This document shows positions 34,363 to 42,300 of a stretch of DNA of 61,848 nt, one piece after another. The notes under the pieces are model-generated. The model worked only from the letters and a program-made list of their open reading frames with translations. It was not told the DNA's origin and searched no databases. The translations under genes and the position numbers were made by a program. Numbering within the stretch: position 1 is the first letter of the stretch; each line of letters begins with the position of its first letter. This DNA comes from Candidatus Poribacteria bacterium (lineage in GTDB: Bacteria; Poribacteria; WGA-4E; WGA-3G), in contig JAGWBU010000007.1 in NCBI GenBank assembly GCA_021295735.1, positions 1-61,848 of the forward strand. Reading direction: 5' to 3'.

Positions 34363-34725
34363 ATGAAACTAACTCTTAGGAATTTCAAAAAGATTTTGCA
34401 GTGCAGTTTTGGACTCAAGTGTCCACGATGTGAGGAAGGTTCACTCTTTCAAAAAAGGTTCAAGATGTTTACACACTGCCCTGTGTGTAATTTGAAGTTT
34501 GAACGCGAACAAGGTTATTTCATCGGTGCAATGTATCTCAATTATGGTGCAACGGTGCTCCTTGCCTTTCCGGGCTACTTTATCTTTGGTGTTTTCACAC
34601 CTATCCCTTTCGTAGTAAATTTTGGCATTTGGGGTTTAGTTTCCGCTGTATTCCCTATCTTTTTCTATCGCTATTCAAAAAGTTTGTGGTTGAACTTTGA
34701 CTACACACTTAACCCAAGTAATTAA
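34363..34725 (+). CDS. DUF983 family membrane protein
   Basis: The 120-aa protein has an N-terminal zinc-ribbon-like pair of Cys motifs (CPRCEEG and CPVC near residues 20-45), then two hydrophobic helices (YGATVLLAFPGYFIFGVFTP and FVVNFGIWGLVSAVFPIFFY). This is the DUF983 arrangement: a small inner-membrane protein of unknown function found widely in Gram-negative genomes. It is the last same-strand gene of the polysaccharide block, 40 bp after the initiating transferase, and converges on the SDR gene. Confidence 0.85.
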   Translation: MKLTLRNFKKILQCSFGLKCPRCEEGSLFQKRFKMFTHCPVCNLKFEREQGYFIGAMYLNYGATVLLAFPGYFIFGVFTPIPFVVNFGIWGLVSAVFPIFFYRYSKSLWLNFDYTLNPSN

Positions 34726-34752
34726 TAATTCCAAAAATCTATTTACACCCAC

Positions 34753-35505
34753 CTACCTTGTGAAGATCTGCCCACGCATGTAAGAGCCTTCATCAGAGGC
34801 AAGAAACGTTAGTATTCGGGCAACACCTGCTGGATCACCAAGCGATTTCTGTGCATTGGCAACAGCTGCATCAGGATCATTTCCATCTCGCTTGGCAGAC
34901 TCTGCAATTTGTCCGAGTTTTAGCGGTGTAGCAAGTCCACCGGGACATATTGTGTGCATGCGGATGTTGAGAGAACCAACTTGACCTTCTACAGTCATCA
35001 CAAGACCATTAACGCCTCCTTTACTTGAGGCATACGCGACTGAGGAACTTCCCCCACGAACCCCTGCTCCTGAAGCAATACAAAGAATAACACCGCCGCC
35101 ACTTCTGCCCATTACGGGAACAGCATGTTTGAGGGTGAAAAAAGTGCCTTTAAGATTGACATCAATTACTGAATCAAAGGTAGCTTCCTCAAAATCTTCA
35201 ATTCGGACACTTGGACCTCGTAAAACTCCTGCGGAAGTTACTACCGTATCAATTCTTCCATACGATTCATCAGCAGTTTTTATGAGTTGAGCAACTTCAG
35301 ATTCAGAAGTGACATCGGTTTGACAGAATTTCGCTATCCCCCCGTTTTTTACAATTGTTTGTAAGGTTTTTTGTCCATCAACCTCATTAATATCTCCAAT
35401 AACGACTTTCGCACCAGCTTCTGCATAAGCAATCGCAGTTGCAGCACCAATACCTGTGGAGGCACCAGTGATAACCGCTACCTTACCTGAAAGTTGAATA
35501 TTCAC
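34753..35505 (-). CDS. SDR family NAD(P)-dependent oxidoreductase
   Basis: The 250-aa classical short-chain dehydrogenase has the cofactor loop TGASTGIG near the N-terminus, GDINEVD (acidic, favouring NAD), SAGVLRG, the catalytic Ser in CIASGAG and Y-x-x-x-K in YASSKGG, and ICPGGLATPL. Length is standard. FabG, alcohol and sugar dehydrogenases share this pattern, so the substrate is open. The ATG is preceded by a weak AGGAGAAT-type site. It faces the glycan block and has no obvious operon partner. Confidence 0.9.
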   Translation of the reverse strand: MNIQLSGKVAVITGASTGIGAATAIAYAEAGAKVVIGDINEVDGQKTLQTIVKNGGIAKFCQTDVTSESEVAQLIKTADESYGRIDTVVTSAGVLRGPSVRIEDFEEATFDSVIDVNLKGTFFTLKHAVPVMGRSGGGVILCIASGAGVRGGSSSVAYASSKGGVNGLVMTVEGQVGSLNIRMHTICPGGLATPLKLGQIAESAKRDGNDPDAAVANAQKSLGDPAGVARILTFLASDEGSYMRGQIFTR

Positions 35506-35642
35506 AGATTATTCTCCTAATGAATGAAGATATAAAAGAGTATAGGATGAATCCGTTTAGAAGGCAAGTGATATTTGAATGAACGAAGAATAAGAGGAGG
35601 CTGCCACATTACATTGATGGCAAAGTTTAAGGGAGTATGTGT

Positions 35643-35756
35643 TATAGTAAAATCCACAATTACCTGGACATTGGCAAGGTTAGGAAACCTCTCCAGCGCA
35701 AGTGTGTAGGGATTGTTGTTTATTGAAATGTGAACGTATTTTCGGATTTTACTATA
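35643..35756. mobile_element. Small inverted-repeat element, family B (copy 1)
   Basis: Perfect 13-bp terminal inverted repeats TATAGTAAAATCC (35643-35655) and GGATTTTACTATA (35744-35756) bound 114 bp with no coding capacity. Inside is TTGGCAAGGTTAGGAAACC, which recurs as TTGGCACGGTTAGGAAACC at 51825-51843. A diverged copy with the same ends lies at 38593-38738. The right end abuts the glycosyltransferase remnant, suggesting the insertion truncated it. Confidence 0.75.
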
Positions 35757-35760
35757 AAAT

Positions 35761-36066
35761 GCAATCCGTACTTAGAAACACCAAAACGGCGTGGATGATG
35801 TTTCACTTTGATCTCCCCAACACGTTAGCCTGTTTGGTATGCCAATATAGGGATATACCGATGCAGGTTTTCGTAGAGATGAAGTTCTTTTGCGACTTCA
35901 GCCCGATATACCTTGAACCCGCAATTCATGTCATGGAGTTTCACACCGGTGAGCCAAGCGGTAACGCTGTTGAAAATGAAAGAGAAAGCGCGCTTTTCGA
36001 ATGGGTCCTTACGGGGAACTTCCACCCAGAAACGACATCATAGTTTCCGTTATCAAGTGCGTCTAA
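35761..36066 (-). pseudogene. Glycosyltransferase family 2 (dolichyl-phosphate mannosyltransferase-like) remnant
   Basis: Reading the minus strand: LDALDNGNYDVVSGWK, then a frameshift near 36022-36030 into PRKDPFEKRAFSFIFNS, VTAWLTGVKLHDMNCGFKVY and ENLHRYIPILAYQTG, an in-frame TAA at 35825-35827, and then RVGEIKVKHHPRRFGVSKYGL in the same frame. This is the C-terminal half of the catalytic domain of a GT2 polyprenyl-phosphate glycosyltransferase. The 3' end stops at family-B element 35643-35756 and the 5' end stops at a TTTGGTATTA repeat end. The gene is clearly dead and truncated on both sides. Confidence 0.85.
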
Positions 36067-36161
36067 TACCAAATTGACGTGATTTTTCTTGTTTTTTTAG
36101 TGCTTTTTCCGTCTTCCGCTCCAGCGGAGCGGTATGTGAAGACAATGAATCAAATGAATTT

Positions 36162-36288
36162 GGTATTATACCAATTCTATAAATGAATTTCCCTTTCGAA
36201 TTAGAATGTCCGAGGCGCAGCATGCCACAAGCGCATGCTGCGTTGATTCTTAAAAGGTATGTTATTTTATAGAAATGGTATTAGTACC
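36162..36288. mobile_element. Small inverted-repeat element, family C, with central hairpin
   Basis: Imperfect 22-bp terminal inverted repeats begin GGTATTATACCAATTC (36162-) and end AGAAATGGTATTAGTACC (-36288). In the middle a perfect 10-bp stem, CGCAGCATGC (36216-36225) / GCATGCTGCG (36233-36242), is present. No ORF. The end sequence TTTGGTATTA also occurs at the truncation points of the GT2 remnant (about 36062-36070) and of the TIR-like gene (about 50645-50656). Apart from this element, 36289-36403 shows nothing recognisable. Confidence 0.65.
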
Positions 36289-36403
36289 GTTACATCAGCA
36301 CCCTCATGTTGCTGAAGGGTTTCGGCAATGGATTCAATAAAAAGGGGCAGTTATGTCATCAGAAAAACGTGGATACCCATGTGTAAATATACAAACTTTT
36401 ATC

Positions 36404-37189
36404 TCATCTATTTTGTAGTTCTTTATATTCCGCCTCTGATATGGGGTTTAGCGTTCCCCCAACTGCATGTGTTTCCTTTAGAAGTTGTAAAAACGATTCC
36501 TGTTCCTGAGTGTGTAATTCAGGATAGAGAGCTTTCAAAGCTTCTATCCCGGAGATCTCTTCCTCAATTGTCCTTTCTTTCCCTCCCACAATTTTTTTCA
36601 AGTACGCATACGCGGCCCTAACTTCTAGCGTATCTCCGAACTGTTTGATGAGCACATTAAGATCAGCGTTATATGTAGACCCTATGGGTCCTTTTTTCAG
36701 GCTCCACGGATCTTGCTTCTTAACAGACGCAGGTGTATTAGCCGCGTCGTCTCTCCAATCGTAATTCTTATCCGTGAGAACATCCTCCGTGTCGATATTT
36801 TTTTCAGGAATAATGTTATCTATAACGTGAGTTTGATAATTAACTGGACAGGCAAAAATTGAACAGAGAACGGGCATATTTGCTGAAAAAATCGTTATTC
36901 CCTTATCAGAGAGACTTTAAGAGGAAATGTGGAAGTTCTAACTATTTATCAAACTCACGTTATCTATACCTGAAACATTTACAGTTTTATTTGCATCAAC
37001 CGTTTGAGCCTCTGGCGGTACCTCAATGTGAACTTCTGAAGTCGAGTTGGTGTTGTTAGTATCTAATGGTACAGATGCAGGAACTTTTGGGGAAATGTTT
37101 CCAACCGGCTCATTTCTGTTTTCTCGGAACAAAACCCAACTGGTGCCCAAAACGATCAAAAGAATGACGGTGAGAATGAGCTTTTTCAT
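36404..37189 (-). pseudogene. Membrane-anchored protein of unknown function, split by a 138-bp element
   Basis: The minus-strand start is MKKLILTVILLIVLGTSWVL at ATG 37189, behind AAGGAGA: a single N-terminal membrane helix, then a Pro/Asn/Thr-rich linker. The frame runs to NVSGID, is interrupted by an inverted-repeat element (36824-36961) that brings in a stop, and resumes after the element as NIIPEKNIDTEDVL to the stop at 36404. Removing the element plus one copy of the 6-bp duplication joins the parts exactly in frame and gives a 213-aa protein with a helical C-terminal half (VRAAYAYLKKIVGG, IEEEISGIEALKALYPEL). I do not recognise the family. Likely inactive now, although the N-terminal 83 codons may still be made. 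Confidence 0.85.
36824..36961. mobile_element. 138-bp MITE-like insertion with perfect 16-bp terminal inverted repeats and 6-bp target duplication
   Basis: Left end AACGTGAGTTTGATAA (36824-36839) and right end TTATCAAACTCACGTT (36946-36961) are perfect inverses. ATCTAT flanks both sides (36818-36823 and 36962-36967) as a target-site duplication. The interior has no ORF of note. Element plus duplication is 144 bp. It interrupts the gene at 36404-37189. Confidence 0.9.
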
Positions 37190-37279
37190 TAGGAATCTCC
37201 TTATTGTAAGGTCCCAATACATACATGTCGCACTTTAATGCAACTTGAAGCAATATGTATTGGGACGAATAGAATTCTC

Positions 37280-37481
37280 AAAGTTGCTAACTTGAAGTCT
37301 GTCCACTGCAACTTTGCACTGTAACTGGAGGCATAGGCACAACGATAGTTGGGTGTTGAATGGCCGGTGCCCCGTGTTGAGGGTGGTTTGGTTGATTCAT
37401 TATATGATGAACTCATAGCGAGTAACATCTAAGAATCGTTGAAAGTAACTCGATAGTTTATCATTAAACTCATAGCGAGTA
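37280..37481. repeat. Short intergenic repeats upstream of the split gene
   Basis: Two features lie in the 37190-37493 gap. One is an 8-bp stem, AAAGTTGC (37280-37287) / GCAACTTT (37308-37315), around TAACTTGAAGTCTGTCC; the same core recurs at 54364-54394. The other is the direct repeat AACTCATAGCGAGTA at 37410-37424 and 37467-37481. No gene is supported here. Confidence 0.6.
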
Positions 37482-37493
37482 CGAGCTAAGAGT

Positions 37494-38393
37494 TTAACTT
37501 TTCAAACTAAAGCGATATGGAATGCGAAGACGTTGCGTAACGGCTACTTTGCCTTGCATCGCAGGTGTGAATAACGAGGATTTGAGTGCCTGAATCGCTG
37601 CTTCTTCACAACCAAGACCACTAATTCTTGTAACTTCAATAATCCGTATGTTCTGTGCTTTTCCATCTATGCCTATAGTGGCTTCAAGAACGACTAATCC
37701 CTCTTGGTGAGTAGATCGGGCAGATTCAGGATATACAGGATCAACTTTTTTGAGGAAGGTAGCGTTTTGGGTTGGTTCATTGATAGTCGGCATGTTTAAT
37801 GGAAGAGCATCTATCTGTAAGCTGTCTGAACCTACTACTGACAAATCCGAGTTCCGCTCAACCCGTTGCGGGGCAACGTTAACAGATGAAGTAAAAACTG
37901 GCTTCGTTCCAACTGACACTGTGACAGGGGGTTCAACATCAGATAAAGAGTTTTGTGGCGCATTCAGGGTGAAATTTGCTGTTAGTGTCGGGGTTTGGGC
38001 CAATGTCGTGACCTCAGAGGTTTCTGTCGTTATCACAGGCGTAATCGGACGTACCGTCTGAAGTTGTTGACGATGTAAACGAATAGGTTGTGGGACAACT
38101 AATTTCGGTATATGTTTTTTTATGGTAGGGAGTATAGCAACAGGTTTCGGAGTAGACATAGAAAAAACATCAATTTGCATAGCGTTGCTGTTACTATCTG
38201 TCGTTCTAACGGAAGATAGACCGATAATTGATATACCTATTAGATGCAAACAGACTGACAACATAAAAGACGTATTCGGTAAGAAACTACTGGAAAAAAG
38301 TTTTCCAATACCAAAACCTTTATGCGAACTCGGCTGTTGACTTCTTTTTGCGAAATATAAGAATTTGTTCACAATTTGGACAACTGTGTTCAT
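37494..38393 (-). CDS. TonB family protein (C-terminal TonB domain)
   Basis: The 299-aa protein has one N-terminal hydrophobic helix (SFMLSVCLHLIGISIIGL, about 42-60) and a long Thr/Val/Pro-rich periplasmic stretch. A C-terminal TonB domain follows (KKVDPVYPESARSTHQEGLVVLEATIGIDGKA.. in part, then ALKSSLFTPAMQGK). TonB couples inner-membrane proton motive force to outer-membrane transporters; single-helix proteins of this type also act in envelope assembly. No ExbB/ExbD genes are nearby. The N-terminal 40 residues before the helix are unusual for TonB, so a later start is possible. Confidence 0.85.
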   Translation of the reverse strand: MNTVVQIVNKFLYFAKRSQQPSSHKGFGIGKLFSSSFLPNTSFMLSVCLHLIGISIIGLSSVRTTDSNSNAMQIDVFSMSTPKPVAILPTIKKHIPKLVVPQPIRLHRQQLQTVRPITPVITTETSEVTTLAQTPTLTANFTLNAPQNSLSDVEPPVTVSVGTKPVFTSSVNVAPQRVERNSDLSVVGSDSLQIDALPLNMPTINEPTQNATFLKKVDPVYPESARSTHQEGLVVLEATIGIDGKAQNIRIIEVTRISGLGCEEAAIQALKSSLFTPAMQGKVAVTQRLRIPYRFSLKS

Positions 38394-38592
38394 TTTCTAT
38401 ACACCTTTTTACTATTCTATCTCTAAATCCTTCTGTAAAACCCTATAATGCCTGTTGTATCAACACAACTCTATTCTATTCCCTTTTACACTTTGAACTA
38501 TGTTAAGCAAATTTCGTGCCATTTATTACCGTATCAACTAATTGTAAAAATTTTTACATTGCTGTTTCCAAGCCATTCAGTTTTCGAGTTTC

Positions 38593-38738
38593 TTATAGTA
38601 AAACCCATAATTATTTTTACGTTTTATTCTTATGTGGATTTCAAACACACGATAAATTTAAGAGGCGCAATGAATTGCGCGACTACAAATACCGCTAACC
38701 TTCAGAAAATGTAAATATATTTTTGATTTTAACTATAA
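38593..38738. mobile_element. Small inverted-repeat element, family B (copy 2, diverged)
   Basis: Ends TTATAGTAAAACCC (38593-38606) and GATTTTAACTATAA (38725-38738) are imperfect inverses and match the ends of the element at 35643-35756. Inside lies the module GCGCAATGAATTGCGCGAC (within 38661-38689) shared with 60405-60433. The rest of the 38394-39018 gap shows no gene. Confidence 0.6.
38661..38689 (-). repeat. Dispersed repeat, family D (copy 1 of 3)
   Basis: On the minus strand this begins TTTGTAGTCGCGCAATTCA and continues TTGCGCCTCT. Copies are at 60405-60433 (identical over 29 bp) and 61677-61700 (diverged). It contains a GCGCAAT/ATTGCGC palindrome. Confidence 0.8.
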
Positions 38739-38743
38739 CATTT

Positions 38744-38812
38744 TGCGACGGTCGCGATCACCGAATCAACGCTAAATAAGCGTTTGGTATTTGTCGGGTC
38801 GCTCCTACAAGA
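38744..38812. repeat. Dispersed palindromic repeat, family E (GTAGGAGCGACC type)
   Basis: GGGTCGCTCCTAC at the right end, AATCAACGCTAAAT in the middle and GCGACGGTCGCGA at the left match, in inverse orientation, the unit at 55616-55675. Related GTAGGAGCGA units occur at 57647-57672 and 61801-61848. Confidence 0.65.
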
Positions 38813-39018
38813 AGAAACTTTGGATGGAAGGCAGAAATTATTGGAGAATTGAATGTTGCTGATCAGTTCCTTTTGAGTGTATTGAATTAGTTTAAATTTC
38901 AAGGAATTTTGACATTTATTGCAAGCCAATAATTATTAAGTCAGTGCGGTAGGCGCGGTTTCAAACTGAACCTATAAGAGATGATTAATTTTTCAGATTA
39001 CACGCAGCTGAAATTTGC

Positions 39019-40224
39019 TTACGTCCGATAATCGGCATTAATTCGGATATAATCATAAGAATAATCGCATGTCCACATCGTTATCTCAGTATTGCCAGCG
39101 CGTAGGTCAATGGTAATTCGAACGGGATCATTGTCAAACAATTGAGTGGCTTTTTCCTCGTCGTAGCCAGCATCCATTCCGTTTTTGACAAGGAGATAGT
39201 CTCCAAGCAGCACGTCTACCTGATAGGGATCAAATTCCGCGCCTGATTTACCGATCGCCATCATAATTCGTCCCCAGTTGGCATCGTTAGCAAAAACGGC
39301 AGTTTTGACGAGTGGAGATTCCGCAACAGCACGGGCGGCTTTTTCCGCATCACTCCGGTTTTTAGCGCTTTTTACAACAACTTCAACAAGTTTAGTTGCC
39401 CCTTCACCATCGCGTGCCAGCATTTTTATTAATTCAGTGCAGACAAATTGCAATCCATCACAAAAGACTTCAAAATCTTTACCTTTGGCATCAACTATCT
39501 CGGTATTTTTTGCACCACCTGTTGCGAGAATTATCACAGTGTCGTTCGTGCTTCGGTCAGTGTCAACGGTTAAAAGATTATAAGTGTTATCTACAACATC
39601 GGTTAAAGCAGACTGGAGTGTATCGCTGTTGATGTTAACATCTGTAGTCAGGTAAGAAAGCATAGTCGCCATATTCGGGGCAATCATCCCTGAGCCTTTG
39701 GCAATCCCACCAATTCTTACAGGTTTTCCATTAATTTCTATTTCAAGAGCAGCAGATTTCGGGTGTGTATCAGTGGTCATAATGGCTTCAGCGGCATCGC
39801 CTCCGCCACCATCACTAAGTGCATTAACAGCGATCTGAATTCCGTCCTCAATTTTATCCATCGGTAACTGCTGTCCAATAACACCTGTAGAAGAGACAAG
39901 CACGAGATTTTGATCTATGCCGAGTTGTTCCGCCGTTGTGTTCACCATGCGTTGCGCGTTCGTCATCCCAAGTTCACCAGTACATGCATTGGCATTTCCA
40001 CTATTGATTATAATTGCTTGTGCTGTTGGATTGCTGAGATTTTGACGACATACCAAGACAGGGGCAGCGGTAACGCTGTTTTTTGTGAAAACACCTGCAG
40101 CAGTTGCAGGTACATCGGTGACGATAAGAGCCAAATCTTTGAATTCTGTTTTTTTTATGCCAGCGTGAACACCTGCAGCTTGAATACCTGGGACAGCAGT
40201 AATCCCACCATCTATCTGTTTCAT
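39019..40224 (-). CDS. argJ: Bifunctional glutamate N-acetyltransferase / amino-acid acetyltransferase ArgJ
   Basis: The 401-aa enzyme recycles the acetyl group from N-acetylornithine to glutamate in arginine biosynthesis; many ArgJ proteins also make N-acetylglutamate from acetyl-CoA. ArgJ is made as a precursor that cuts itself before a Thr, visible in [15 protein letters not shown] with Thr187. [36 protein letters not shown] and the C-terminal [12 protein letters not shown] are hallmark segments. Ribosome-binding site AAGGAGAG precedes the ATG. It stands alone with its own promoter; no other arg genes are in the window. Confidence 0.97.
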   Translation of the reverse strand: MKQIDGGITAVPGIQAAGVHAGIKKTEFKDLALIVTDVPATAAGVFTKNSVTAAPVLVCRQNLSNPTAQAIIINSGNANACTGELGMTNAQRMVNTTAEQLGIDQNLVLVSSTGVIGQQLPMDKIEDGIQIAVNALSDGGGGDAAEAIMTTDTHPKSAALEIEINGKPVRIGGIAKGSGMIAPNMATMLSYLTTDVNINSDTLQSALTDVVDNTYNLLTVDTDRSTNDTVIILATGGAKNTEIVDAKGKDFEVFCDGLQFVCTELIKMLARDGEGATKLVEVVVKSAKNRSDAEKAARAVAESPLVKTAVFANDANWGRIMMAIGKSGAEFDPYQVDVLLGDYLLVKNGMDAGYDEEKATQLFDNDPVRITIDLRAGNTEITMWTCDYSYDYIRINADYRT

Positions 40225-40254
40225 GAATCTCTCCTTACGAATTGTGTAGCAGGA

Positions 40255-40283
40255 ATTTTAATATATAATGGTGGAATTGTCAA
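40255..40283 (-). promoter_or_regulatory. Promoter for argJ
   Basis: On the minus strand TTGACA (40283-40278) is followed after 17 bp by TAAAAT (40260-40255), about 30 nt before the argJ ATG at 40224. Confidence 0.65.
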
Positions 40284-40299
40284 ATGGAAACATTTATCT

Positions 40300-40475
40300 G
40301 GTGTGTAAAGTTTTTGACAAGAACTGTCCAACTCTTATTGTAAGGGCGGGTCCCTGTGCCCGTTCGTTGCTTGGCACATCCTATGCAATGGCGGGGCACA
40401 GGGACCCCGCCCTACAGTTGAAAACGCAAAAGATTCTTCGAAAATTGAACCAACGTAACAAAATATTTACACACC
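40300..40475. mobile_element. Small non-autonomous element, family A (copy 2)
   Basis: Ends GGTGTGTAAA (40300-40309) and TTTACACACC (40466-40475), with asymmetric subterminal sequences AGTTTTTGAC and AAATATT that match the element at 88-334 in opposite orientation. The core holds two GC-rich arms, GGGCGGGTCCCTGTGCCC and GGGGCACAGGGACCCCGCCC, which can pair with each other. It lies between the divergent argJ and Gfo/Idh promoters. Confidence 0.75.
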
Positions 40476-40500
40476 CACCTTTTTCAATCCTATATTTTTC

Positions 40501-40528
40501 TTGACATTCGACAAGAGGTATATACAAT
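40501..40528 (+). promoter_or_regulatory. Promoter for the Gfo/Idh gene
   Basis: TTGACA (40501-40506) and TACAAT (40523-40528) are 16 bp apart, starting 25 bp after the family-A element. The gene's ATG is at 40567. Confidence 0.65.
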
Positions 40529-40566
40529 AAAGAGACCAAATGTTTTTGAATTGCGGAGGAGAATTT

Positions 40567-41568
40567 ATGGCGAAAATACGGATGGCACAATACGGGACTA
40601 AACATGGACACGCACGCGGAAAGCTGCAAGCGATGCTTGTTAATCCCGATGTTGAGGTAGCGGGTGTATTTGAACCTGATAAAGAGCGGCGTGCACAACT
40701 TCACGCGAATGGCGGTGGGTTCAACGACATCCACTGGTTTTCAGATGCAGCGGAGATATTAGAAGATAATACGATTGTCGCTGTTGCATCTGAGGGGAAC
40801 AATGCAGAAAGTTTAGATCAGACAGAAGAAATTGTTAATGCTGGTAAACACGTGTGGTACGATAAACCCGCAGGTGAAAACTGGGAGCAGTGGCAGCGTG
40901 TTATTAACACAGCGAAAGAAAAATCGCTATTGGTTCAGATGGGGTATATGCTGCGGTATCATTCCAGTTTTAAACAGGTGACCGGATGGGCAAGATCAGG
41001 ATTCCTCGGAAACGTGTTCTCAGTTCGCGCGCATATGTCCACTAATATATCCAAGGAAGCGCGCACACGGATTAGTCAGCACATTGGCGGTATCTTTTTT
41101 GATTTAGGTGGACATGTGCTGGATCAAATTGTGTGGATGTTGGGCAGACCTGAAAAAGTTACCGGTTTTCTACGCAACGATGGAGGGTCAGTGGAACCTT
41201 TTAAAGATAACACGCTTACTGTCTATGAATTCGAAAAGGGCATGGCATTTATCTCGATTTCTGCTTTGGAACCGCGTCCAATGGCACGACGGTTTGAAGT
41301 TTATGGCACTGAAGGCAGTGCTATTATCGTTGAACCGTTTGAGCCGGGACATACGATTCGGCTCTGTTTACAAAGTGCTAAGGAAGGATATTCACAGGGT
41401 GAACAGATTGTTGAGATAGATGGTGAGAGTCGTCAACGGTTGTATGAATTAGAGTTAGATGCTTTTTTGGCAACTATTGCTGGCACGCAGCCGCCTGATA
41501 GACCTATATCACATGAATTATTAGTTCAGGAAACGCTTCTGCGGGCAACGGGGTTGATAAAACATTAA
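40567..41568 (+). CDS. Gfo/Idh/MocA family oxidoreductase
   Basis: The protein is about 333 aa from ATG 40567, chosen because GGAGGAG lies 6 bp upstream; the frame is open to 40540. The N-terminal Rossmann domain (MAQYGTKHGHARGKLQAML, VAGVFEPDKERR) lacks the textbook GxGxxG but is positioned as one. It continues with AGKHVWYDKPAGEN, where the EKP-type lysine is conserved as DKP, and IFFDLGGHVLDQIVWMLG with the catalytic His. These enzymes oxidise or reduce sugars and inositols with NAD(P). It converges on the ThuA gene, and Gfo/Idh and ThuA proteins are often functionally paired. Substrate unknown. Confidence 0.9.
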   Translation: MAKIRMAQYGTKHGHARGKLQAMLVNPDVEVAGVFEPDKERRAQLHANGGGFNDIHWFSDAAEILEDNTIVAVASEGNNAESLDQTEEIVNAGKHVWYDKPAGENWEQWQRVINTAKEKSLLVQMGYMLRYHSSFKQVTGWARSGFLGNVFSVRAHMSTNISKEARTRISQHIGGIFFDLGGHVLDQIVWMLGRPEKVTGFLRNDGGSVEPFKDNTLTVYEFEKGMAFISISALEPRPMARRFEVYGTEGSAIIVEPFEPGHTIRLCLQSAKEGYSQGEQIVEIDGESRQRLYELELDAFLATIAGTQPPDRPISHELLVQETLLRATGLIKH

Positions 41569-41592
41569 TATAACGGAACCTCCACAAGAATA

Positions 41593-41617
41593 TAGGCGCG
41601 CTTAGAAAGCGCGCCTA
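41593..41617. terminator. Perfect 11-bp stem hairpin between convergent genes
   Basis: TAGGCGCGCTT (41593-41603), a 3-nt loop and AAGCGCGCCTA (41607-41617). It lies midway between the converging Gfo/Idh and ThuA genes and could stop transcription in both directions, but the same GCGCGCTT unit also appears in dispersed repeats (55697-55707), so it may be a repeat first. Confidence 0.5.
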
Positions 41618-41634
41618 CCTGAAATTTGTATCAA

Positions 41635-42300
41635 TTAATTTTCTAAACCACCTGCCCACTTGATACATCCAACAATGTGGTCGTGGAACCAGGGTTGACT
41701 CCATAACCCATCTGGATGACCGAGTGCAGTATACATGACACGACCCTCACCGTAGGTATGACACCATCCGAGCGCATAGTCATCATCATCTCGGTTGCCA
41801 CGAGAAACATCAATTGAATCGTTGTCCAAACGCATTAGGACATGTGTCTTCTCGCGCGACCAACTTTTGAACGTGTAAATTTCATCAACGACCTTGAAAC
41901 TTTCACCGAGCATCCGAGTTGCGGGGTGATTCGTATCTTCAACAATGACGTTAACCTCTTCGTGCCACGGATGTCCGTTAAAATAGCCTCCAAGCATTTC
42001 GCCATATTCCGGCCAATCGTAGAAGGTATCGGTAGCGTTGTGGATTCCGAAGAAGCCTTTGCCGTTGCGAATAAAATTAAGCAGTGCCTCTTTTTGGGAA
42101 TCATCAAACGGTAAATTTCCTGTTGTTGCAAATGCGACAATGTCCTGTTTTGCTAAATTATCTTCGGTGATTCGGTCACAGCGATGCGTTGTTACAACTC
42201 TCCAGCCGTTTGCTGCACCGATTTCTTTCAGAGCTACCTCGGCATTCGGTAAGTAACTATGTTCGAAACCAGCAGAATGGCGTAACATAAGTATGTTCAT
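41635..42300 (-). CDS. ThuA domain protein (glutamine amidotransferase-like fold)
   Basis: The protein is 221 aa from the ATG at 42300, chosen because GAAAGGAAA precedes it; the frame extends to 42324. MNILMLRHSAGFEHSYLP, NGKGFFGIHNATDTFYDWPEYGEMLGGYFNGHPW, YTFKSWSRE, LGWCHTYGEGRVMYTALGH and the terminal HDHIVGCIKWAGG are classic ThuA features. ThuA proteins act in trehalose and other disaccharide use, often with a dehydrogenase that makes 3-keto-sugars. The convergent Gfo/Idh gene at 40567 could be such a partner. Family sure, reaction not. Confidence 0.93.
   Translation of the reverse strand: MNILMLRHSAGFEHSYLPNAEVALKEIGAANGWRVVTTHRCDRITEDNLAKQDIVAFATTGNLPFDDSQKEALLNFIRNGKGFFGIHNATDTFYDWPEYGEMLGGYFNGHPWHEEVNVIVEDTNHPATRMLGESFKVVDEIYTFKSWSREKTHVLMRLDNDSIDVSRGNRDDDDYALGWCHTYGEGRVMYTALGHPDGLWSQPWFHDHIVGCIKWAGGLEN

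Noticed and set aside
35702-36043. 113-aa plus-strand open frame
   Set aside because: It is the antisense of the GT2 remnant, whose minus-strand translation carries clear family motifs.
37201-37428. 75-aa minus-strand open frame
   Set aside because: Lies in a repeat-rich gap, has no ribosome-binding site and no recognisable domain.
38394-39018. Possible small gene in the argJ-TonB gap
   Set aside because: Open frames here are short, lie across repeat elements and have no start signals.
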